Origin: Vitellaria paradoxa
Taxonomy: Eukaryota > Streptophyta > Magnoliopsida > Ericales > Sapotaceae
Length of the DNA stretch: 64,000 nt
NCBI GenBank assembly: GCA_019916065.1
Contig: CM034233.1
Location: 39,844,862-39,908,861 of the forward strand
Direction: 5' to 3'
Shown: positions 55,604-64,000 of the stretch, in pieces
Layout of the letters: each line of letters starts with the position of its first letter
Numbering within the stretch: position 1 is the first letter of the stretch
Notes under the pieces: generated by a model
The model's input: only the letters and a program-made list of their open reading frames with translations
Told to the model about the DNA's origin: nothing
Database searches by the model: none
Position numbers and translations under genes: made by a program

Positions 55604-57363
55604 TGGAAAAAGGAATAAAGAATCCCCGGGTGAGTTCTTTGTTACCCTACCAATCAAGGTAATGATTGCATCCTGGTCAGATATTGAGTTGAGAAGGGGT
55701 CGAATTCATGCAAGCAATCATCTTCACTCCGTTTAAGGTTTAATGCGTGATTGATGGCTATATTTCTTGCAGCTAGCATCTGTTGAAACATGTTGGCTCA
55801 CAGGTCTTTGTGCCAGCACATATGAAGGATCTTGGATATTGAAAACTTAGGACTCTAAATTTGGCTGCATAAGTGTAATTTTATTTGTCTTCTTTTTTCT
55901 CCCCTGGAATATTGGAGGCTTTGGTTACGCTTTAAAGCATGCTCATTGTGTGCTAATTCTCATTTTTGATAGGTTGAGGATTTTACTGACCGCTCTCAAA
56001 ATATTGTTCGAGTAGTAGGAACAATAGAGGTAAAGAAGATTTACAAGTGTATCCATTTTTCTATTCATTATGTTTTTTTCCTTCATGAATGGAAAGATTC
56101 AAGGAACTGAGTTAATGGAAATTTTATTTAGCTGGGGACTTACACCTGTTGCAGTTGACAAAGGCACCAAAAATTTGGACAAAGGAACATTAGGAGTTGG
56201 TGTCAGCCCTATTCAGATGAAGAAGAGACGACTTAATGGATGTTGGGGGGGGGGGAAGTGCTAGCTATCCGTGTGACCCCTATCCAAACAAAAAATATAT
56301 CCAGCGGTTGGGGTGGAAATCCTACGGCAAGTTTGGAAGGAGCACAACAGTGAGTTGAGGAGAAAATTCTATTGGATGTTGGGTAGGAACACCTAAAGCT
56401 TGGGGTAGAAATTCTACCGAAAATTGGGGACAAATACCTAAAGTTTGGTATTAAAAAATCAGGTGGAACATTTGCATTCCTCCGAGGGTCCTACGATGAC
56501 AGAGGCGTCTATGATGGATTAGATTACAAATGAGTTGGTTAGTGTTTCATGCACATAGCAACCAGTTCATGTTGATTCTCATTGTCTGTACATACTTCTA
56601 TGTTTTTCCTTGTAGTGCAGCCTTTCCTACATGGAATATTATAGTAATTTTATGAATCAAACTCAGTTGTATATTGTTGGTATAAACTGGTGCCATATAC
56701 TTGTAACCAAAAGGATCATAGAGCTGCAAGTGCAACAATTAGTACAATTGCTCCATTTTTAGAAACTGAAAATTATATTATCAAGTTCAAGTAACAGTGG
56801 GGCATCTGACAAGATCGTTTTTGAGTACGACGAATTGTTTTTGAATCCACAAGAATGTAATATTAAATTTACAAAAAATAGACGAAAACACGAAGTTATA
56901 ATAAAATTTTAATTTTATTCTTAACTTGAATGGATAAAGAGTATCTACAAATACTTCTATTTATGGGAAATATTAATCAGTTTAACTCTAATTAAGATAA
57001 GTTTTTCTAAAAATTTTCGTATTCAAATTATAAAAAGAAATATAATTGAAAGGTGAGTCTATTTGCATTCTACAAATAATCTAATGCACTCGACGTTATT
57101 TTTTCTTTAAATGGAATTATAAAACTATCATTCTTTGACTAATTATTTTTGTGTCTAATTTAAAATGAACGTAATTGTCCTTCATAATTAAGAACATTTA
57201 CAAATTTGAACAAACATAGTTAGACCTATAAGAGAGTATAAAAGAATTATTTTTAAAGATTAAAATAATTTAAATTTTAAAATAATCATATAAAAATAAA
57301 TTATTTTATTTTATTTCATAATTTAATTAAATAAAAAATTAATTTTCGAGTATCAAAAATCAG
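55604..57363 (+). pseudogene. Unit B: pseudogene copy of exons 7 (part), 8 and 9
   Basis: The partial exon 7 copy ends at 55658 with its donor. The exon 8 copy (55773-55874) has TGG to TAG in the KTW codon. The exon 9 copy (55973-56454) has an extra T in the VFSF stretch near 56072, shifting frame, and a G run near 56246. Beyond the place where unit A stops, this copy reads GCTTGGGGT, showing the tail once continued. Confidence 0.9.
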
Positions 57364-59109
57364 TGGAAAAAGGAATGAAGAATCCCCCGGTGAGCTCTTT
57401 GTTACCTTACTAATCAAGATAATGATTGTACCCTTTTTTTTAGGTAATGATTGTACCTTGGTTAGATATTGAGTTAAGAAGGGGTAGAATTCATGCAAGC
57501 AATGATCTTCACTCCATTTAAGGTTTAATGTGTGATTAATGGCTATATTTCTTGCAGCTAGCATCAGTTGAAACACTTTGGCCCAGAGGTCTTTGTGCCA
57601 CCACATATGAAGGATCTTGGATACTGTAATCTTGAGACTCTAAATTTGACTGTATATGTGTAATTTTGTTTGTCTTTTTTTTTTTTTTGGAATATTGGAG
57701 GTCTTGGCTACGCTTTAAAGCATGCTTATTGTGTGCTAATTCTCATTTTTGCCAGGTTGAAGATTTCATTGACCACTCTTAAAATATTGCTAGAGCAGTA
57801 GGAACAACAGAAGTAAAGAAGATCAACAAGTGTATCCATTTTCTGTTCATTATGTGTTTTCCTTCATGAATGGAAAAATTCAAGGAACTGAGTTACTGGA
57901 AATTTTATTTGGCCGGGGACTTGCACTTGTTGCAGTTGACAAAGGCACCAAAAATTTGGACAAAGGAACATTAGGGGTCGGTGTCAACCCTATTCAGACG
58001 AAAAAGAGACGACTAAATGGATGTTGGAGGGAAAAGAGCTAGCTATCCCTGTGATCCCTATTCAGGCAAAAAATATATCCAACGGTTGGGGTGGAAATCC
58101 TACGACAAGTTTGGGAGGAACACCAACAGTGAGTTTGTGGTGAAAATTCTACCGGATGTTGGGGAGGAATACCTAAAGCTTGGGGTGGAAATTTGACCGG
58201 AAATTGGAGACAAATACCTAAAGCTTGGTATTGAAAAATCAGGTGGATCATTTGCATTCCTCTAGGGGTCCTACAATGGTGGTGGCGTCTGTGATGGATT
58301 AGATTACAAATGAGTTGGTTAGTGCTTCATGCACATAACGACCAGTGCATGTTGATTCTCATGGTCTGTACATACTTCTATGTTTTTCCTTACGGTGTAT
58401 CCTTTCCTACATGGAATGTTATAGTAATTTTATGAATCAAACTCAGTTGTATATTGTTGCTATAAATTGGTGCCATATACTTGTAACCAAAAGGATCATA
58501 GAGCTGCAAGTGCAACAATCAGTATAGTTGCTCCATTTTTAGGAACTAAAAATTATATTACCAAGTTGAAGTGACGGTGGGGCACTTAACAAGATTGTTT
58601 TTTAGTACTACAAGTTGTTTTTGAATCCGCAAGGATGTAATATTAAATTCACAATAAATAAACAAAAAGGCTAATGTTATAAGAAAAGTTTAATTTGATA
58701 CTTAACTTTAATGGATAGGGAATGTTTACAAATGCTTTTATTTGTAGGAAATATTAATCAATTTTTTTTTTGGTAAGTAATATTAATCAGTTTAACTCTA
58801 ATCAGTATTTTCACTCCGTAAATAATCTATTACACTTCATCTTATCTTTTCTTTAAATGGAATTATAAAATTATCATTTTTTGAGTAACTATTTTTGTGT
58901 CTAATTTAAAATGAACGTAATTGGCCTTCATAATTAAGAACATTTACAAATTTAAACAAACACACTTAAACCTACAAGTGAATATAAAAGAATTATTTTT
59001 AAAGATTAAAATAATTTATATTTTAAAAAAATCATATAAAAATAGATTATTTTATTTTATTTTATAATTTAGTTAAATAAAAAATTAATTTTAGAGTAAC
59101 ATAAATAAG
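57364..59109 (+). pseudogene. Unit C: pseudogene copy of exons 7 (part), 8 and 9
   Basis: The exon 8 copy (from 57558) has a TAA after WIL. The exon 9 copy (from 57756) has a TAA in place of the Gln codon of DRSQN and a one-base deletion near 57840. The donor after partial exon 7 is damaged, with a small duplication of GTAATGATTGTACC around 57420-57455. It cannot make the domain. Confidence 0.9.
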
Positions 59110-60867
59110 TGGAAAAAGGAATAAAGAATTCCCAAGTGAGCTCTTTGTTACCCTACCAATCAAGGTAATGATTGCACCCTAGTCAGATATTGAGTTAAGA
59201 AGGGATAGAATTCATGCAAGCAATCATCTTCACTCCATTTAAGGTTTAATGTGTGATTGATGGCTATAGTTCTTGCAGCTAGCATCTGTTGAAACACGTT
59301 GGCCCAAAGGTCTTTGTGCGAGCATATATGAAGGATCTTGGATATTGAAAACTTGGGACTCTAAATTTGGCTGTGTAAGTGTAATTTTATTTGTCTTCTT
59401 TTTTCTCACCTGGAATATTGGAGGTTTTGGCTACGCTTTAAAGCATGCTCATTGTGTGCTAATTCTCATTTTTGATAGGCTAAGGATTTCACTGACCGCT
59501 CTCAAAATATTGTTCGAGCAATAGGAACAATAGAAGTAAAGAAGATCTACAAGTGTGTCCATTTTTCTATTCATTATGTTTTTTCCTTCATGAACGGAAA
59601 GATTTAAGGAATTGAGTTAATGGAAATTTTATTTGGCCGGGGATTTGCACCTGTTGCTTTTGACAAAGGCACCAAAAATTTGGACAAAGGAACATTAGGG
59701 GCCGGTGTCAACCCTATTTAGACGAAAAAGAGACGACTAAATGGATGTTGGAGGGAAAAGAGCTAGCTATCCCTATGACCCCTATTTAGGCAAAAAATAT
59801 ATCCAGCGGTTGGGGTGAAAATCCTATGGCAAGTTGGGGGGGAGCACCAACAGTGAGTTTGTGGTGAAAATTCTATCGGATGTTGGGGAGGAATACCTAA
59901 AGCTTGGGGTGAATATTTGACCAGAAATTGGGGACAAATACCCAATGCTTGGTATTGAAAAATCAGGTGGATCATTTGCATTCATCCAGGGGTCTTGCAG
60001 CGGTGGTGGCGTCTGTGATGGATTAGATTACAAATGAGTTGGTTAGTCATGCACATAACGACTAGGTCGTGTTGATTCTCATGGTTTGTACATACTTCTA
60101 TGTTTTTCCTTGCAGTGCAGCCTTTCCTACATGGAATATTATAGTAAATTTATGAATCAAACTTAGTTGTATATTGTTGCTATAAATTGGTGCCATATAC
60201 TTGTAACCAAAAGGATCATAGAGCTATAAGTGCAACAATTAGTACAGTTGCTCCATTTTTAGGAACTAAAAATTATATTACTAAGTTGAAGTAACGGTGG
60301 GGCATTTGACAAGATTGTTTTTGAGTACTACGAGTTGTTTTTGAATCTGTAGGGACGTAATATTAAATTCACAAGCAATAAACAAAAACACGAAAGTTAT
60401 AAGAAAAGTTTAATTTGATTCTTAACTTGAATGGATAGAGAGTGTTTACAAATGTTTCTATTTATATGAAATATTAATCAGTATAAACTCTAATTATGAT
60501 AAGTTTTTCTAAAAATTTTCGTATTCAAATTATAAGAAGAAATATAATTGGAGGGGTGGGCTTATTTGTACTCCACAAATAATCTATTGCACTCCACGTT
60601 ATCTTTTTTTTTTTTTAAATGGAATTATAAAATATCATTCTTTGACTAAGTATTTTTGTGTCTAATTTAAAATGAACATAATTGGCCTTCATAATTAAGA
60701 ACATTTACAAATTTAAACAAGCACACTTAAACCAACAAGTGAATATAAAAGAATTATTTTTAAAGATTAAAATTTATATTTTAAAAAAATCATATAAAAA
60801 TAAATTATTTTATTTTATTTTATAATTTAGTTAAATAAAAAATTAATTTTGGAGTATCAAAAATCGG
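59110..60867 (+). pseudogene. Unit D: pseudogene copy of exons 7 (part), 8 and 9
   Basis: The exon 8 copy (59279-59380) is open and keeps both splice sites. The exon 9 copy (from 59479) stays open until CAA to TAA in the KIQG stretch near 59606, which removes the WG tail. The unit's own tail ends near 60867, where the sequence leaves the repeat, so four units are present in all. Confidence 0.9.
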
Positions 60868-61700
60868 TGAGATCCTCTGCTGCTATGTTCAACCAATTGG
60901 AAGGGTTCGTGTGATGAGGTCGGACATACAGTCCTGATGACAATGATGTTTCGGGCTTCTTAACTCCTTGCTTAAACCCTAAAGTAAAGCTACCGGTTGG
61001 GCAGTGTTCTGTCAAATGTTGCTTTGACGGTCAAGTTAGATAGTGGATAGAGACAAGAGAAGATCAGAATTAATTTTGGCTGAGTCTTTGTATGATGAAT
61101 AGTGTTAACTTCCATCCCTCACTCGTCTCTTATATATAGCTTTTTAGAGACGTGTGGTCCTTTCGTAAAAGATAGTACACACCATGATCTGGGTATCGTG
61201 GGTAGTGGGGCAGGTTGAATTAGAGTTGTAGTATGTCGTGCAGCAGGTTGCGTCAGAATTATAGTGCGTAATGGAGAAAGGGTACTGCCTAAATTTTTAT
61301 CAGATGTGGCAGGGATAGGTGGCGACTTAGATGGTAGCCAGGTGTCCTTTTTGTGGATGTGGTCCACGTGTTCGAGCATCCCTTCTGACCATCTCCTACA
61401 ATTGCCCCCAGCTCTTGCACTTGTGGAGTGTTTAGCATATGTGGACGAGCTCGATGCAATGTTTGTATATATATGTTCAGGCAACACGGACCTGGATTAG
61501 CATATCCCGTATACCCTATAATGTGTGCATACAGATCGTCTTCGTATGCCATGCATGCTAGGAAATATGGTGGTTGGGGATGTTAGCAGGCCATAAATGG
61601 GAAAGTTCAATCGCCGCTGACATCGGTGTCAGGCCCTAGGCACGCATAGTGTAAGGCACGCCAAGGGTCTTCTCGCTATAAATATTGCATGTTCGCACTT
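60868..61700 (+). promoter_or_regulatory. Possible LTR/promoter of the downstream retroelement
   Basis: This is non-coding DNA after the tandem array. CTATAAATATTGCATG at about 61675 is a good TATA box about 30 bp before a C/T-rich stretch, followed by the decayed frame from 61.9 kb. It may be the U3/R part of an LTR. No second copy lies in the window to prove it. Confidence 0.35.
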
Positions 61701-61899
61701 CGTCTTCTGTCTCTTCATATTTTTTCTCTACAAATACATTTTCTTCGCATCTATGGAGGTTTTTCGCATATTCACGCTTCCAAAGCTCCCATAGATCCAC
61801 TATCTCAACTCTCCATTCTCACTGCTTTGTCCCTATCAATGTATTTCATTTGGGTGAGAGTTCAATTGGGCCTTTTCTCCTTCCTTCTAAATTTTGTAG

Positions 61900-63940
61900 A
61901 AATGGGAAAATTCCTAAATACCCTCTGGAAGGCTAAGGGGATGGAGGCCCTTAGGGTAAGGCATCAAATCCCCGATTCTGTGCGATTAGCTCTTTCGGCA
62001 GTCAGTGACATAAGTATCGCTGAAACCAAAGGCTCACAATGGACTCCATGGCCGAGAGGAATGTGGGGTTACTCTTCCTCTTCAATCGTTTATTCAGCTA
62101 TTCCTATCGATAGTTGGGATTTGCCTCAGGCAATTAGCCCCCAACGGGTATAGGATCTTGGTGGGTGTCATAGAGCTTACTAGGATCCTTTGGGTGAATC
62201 TAGGTGTTCAGGAGATCCTCCACTGCTATGCTGTCACTTCATCCAAAAATGGGAGGTATTACCTAAAATGTCGAATAGAGGATAACCTTGTACACATCCT
62301 CCCCGATTCAAGCTAGAATCTTATGGATGACCACATTTTGGTTGGAGGTGAACGGCATTGGTTTCCAGGAGAGGACAGGGATGATGGGGTAATTAATTTC
62401 ATGATGGATATAGGTAGTTATTTCCTCTACATTTTTCACATATCTGCCTTCTTTTTTTTTTTCGTTATTTGGTTAGATCTTGACCATCTTTTTCTTCTAG
62501 CCCCAAGCTCAACAAGAGGTTTGTGAATGGAAGGAGTGTTGAGATCGAGCAAATAATTGAAGTCCTTTCATACATCGGAGAGGGAAGGCTAAAAGTGCTT
62601 GGTCGGACCACTCTAGTATTGCTCGGCTACTGACCAACGCACTGAAGTTATACTGCACTTCCTCCTGATGTTGACGACCAACAAATCAATCAGCTGGTTG
62701 ACTCTAAAGATTTCCCTTTCAAAGTTCCCCAAACTATGACGGTTGCCATCCCTCCCACTTTTGACCAACAAACCACTGAAATGCCTTCGAGTAAAATTGG
62801 TCACTGCTATGAAGAAAGGCACGAGAAAGAAAAATACTGGCAAGAAGTGCAAAGCCCTTACGCCTCCTCCTCTTCCTCCTCTTTCTGTTGCTCAAGGTGG
62901 ATTAGTGATTAGAGAGCGATTATCCATAATCGGCTCTTAAAAGAATGGGAGCAATGCTCCAAGTAGCAGTCATCTGATCGTCCTCGATGATGAGCCAGCG
63001 ACTAAGCACATGGGGGAGGACTTCATCATCAACCCGATGATTAGTACTCGACCGATCACCATGAAGGACTCTGCGATCTCTGACCAGGATGTCACTATGT
63101 TAGTTGCCAATGTCACGACACTTCCCACCAATCAGGAGCATATTATGGCCCTTCCCGACCACTTGTGGTTCTTTCAGTTAGTCCAGTATTTGCTCCTGGC
63201 ATGTTCAAGCACTTCTTTCTTTTGGTATCATTTCTTCTTGTAGTAAACTGTTCATACTCTAATCTTCCTTCTTTTTCCCTCTCTTTTATTAGTAGGCAAC
63301 TGAGTTCTTTAGAGACGCTGGTTGATGTTTTAAGCACTTTTCTGAAAGCTTACAAAATGTTGAAAAGGTGGCAGACACTCAACGTGTTCAGGTTGAAAAG
63401 GCCGAAGAGAATGTGAAGGAGGTCTATGTCCGAAATGACGAGCTTATGGAATAGAATGGGCACATTATAGCCAACTTTGAAGGAATAAAGGAGGGCTTTG
63501 AAATTGTGAGTAGAAGGTTTGCCAAAATGGAGGCCAAAATGCAAGAAGAGCAGAAGAAAGCCTAGGCGGAAGGCTATGAGAAAGCTAGTGATTACTATGT
63601 GAAATAGGTGTTCGTCATAGCTAACACCTGTTATCGCAATAGCTGGGTTGATGCCCTCAATAAGGCTAGCCAGCCTTTTGACTCTAAACTTTTTACTTCC
63701 TTTGAATGGCCGAAGAATGACGTTGAATTTCTCCCTTAAGACGATGAAGAGGAAGAGGAGAAACCACCTCCTATGATCGAGGGAGAGTTTGCTAGTGGTG
63801 CCGAACAGTTGGCTGAGGCCACTGGGGGTTAGGAAGAAGTTCTTGGAGGCAAGCCCGTGGTTGAGAAGGAGGCCCCCCAAGGCGCTAAGGAAACCAGTAT
63901 TGGCGTCGATGATCAGGAGGTTGGAGAAAAAGATGCATAA
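61900..63940 (+). pseudogene. Retroelement gag-like protein remnant with coiled coil and acidic tail
   Basis: This is a + strand frame broken by many stops. Near 61970 it reads ALRVRHQIPDSVRLALS; near 62150-62310 VGVIELTRILWVNLGVQEIL, then NGRYYLKCRI. This resembles the N-terminal domain of plant gypsy-type transposon proteins (Transposase_28 family). From 63360 it reads VQVEKAEENVKEVYVRNDEL, then FAKMEAKMQEEQKKA, a coiled coil, and WVDALNKASQPFDS. It ends with acidic DDEEEEEKPP. It continues as low-complexity sequence to near the window end. Family assignment is from memory of typical patterns. Confidence 0.55.
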
Positions 63941-64000
63941 TTCGATCGTCTTTCTGTTATGTCCTTTTGTAAATTTTCATTTATGTAACTTCAGGGCGTT

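Noticed and set aside
55604..60867. Units B-D as further full nucleotidyltransferase genes
   Set aside because: They contain only the end of exon 7 onward, with no catalytic exons, and each has stops or frameshifts.
1..64000. CRISPR arrays, bacterial operons, ribosome binding sites or organelle genes
   Set aside because: None were seen. Splice sites, plant retroelements and intron structure show nuclear plant DNA.

Overview
This is a stretch of a flowering-plant nuclear genome. It is AT-rich, its genes are split by long introns, and it is packed with plant retroelements: L1-type and RTE-type LINEs, Ty1/copia and Ty3/gypsy elements, tRNA-derived SINEs and inverted-repeat elements. I cannot name the species. 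No bacterial, organellar, CRISPR or stand-alone RNA gene was seen.

One host gene dominates and runs on the + strand across about 51 kb, roughly 3.1 to 54.65 kb. I assembled it from nine short coding exons with matching splice phases: 3666-3678, 10860-11048, 13594-13767, 26195-26379, 37901-37996, 43882-43927, 53789-53895, 54010-54111 and 54218-54646. They join into one open frame of 446 codons. The product is a non-canonical RNA nucleotidyltransferase of the HESO1/terminal uridylyltransferase type. It keeps the GS motif, the catalytic Asp triad (D92, D94, D156) and a PAP-associated domain. It ends in a tail of 8-residue repeats rich in WG/GW, which resembles an ARGONAUTE-binding hook.

The 3' end of this gene lies in a tandem array of four units of about 1.75 kb (53841-60867). 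Each unit carries the end of exon 7, exons 8 and 9, and 3' flank. Unit A is the working end. Units B, C and D have stops and frameshifts. In unit A a TGG-to-TGA change has cut off the last WG repeats.

The introns are filled with nested mobile elements. Intron 1 holds a 5'-truncated L1, an RTE copy and a 0.95 kb fold-back element. Intron 3 holds a Ty1/copia element (about 14.5-25.3 kb) with a 6 kb L1 inserted in it at a clear target-site duplication. Intron 4 holds gypsy material (26.6-34.3 kb) in which one LTR lies between a pol end and a separate gag, plus an RTE copy, a SINE and what look like LRR-receptor fragments. Intron 5 holds an RTE copy split by a 643 bp TIR element. Intron 6 holds three RTE copies, one with both endonuclease and reverse transcriptase, and a SINE. 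All L1 and LTR elements in the introns are antisense to the host gene; RTE copies lie in both directions.

The last 3 kb (61.5-64 kb) hold a decayed + strand retroelement reading frame with a coiled coil and an acidic tail. The first 3 kb are AT-rich with no gene seen.
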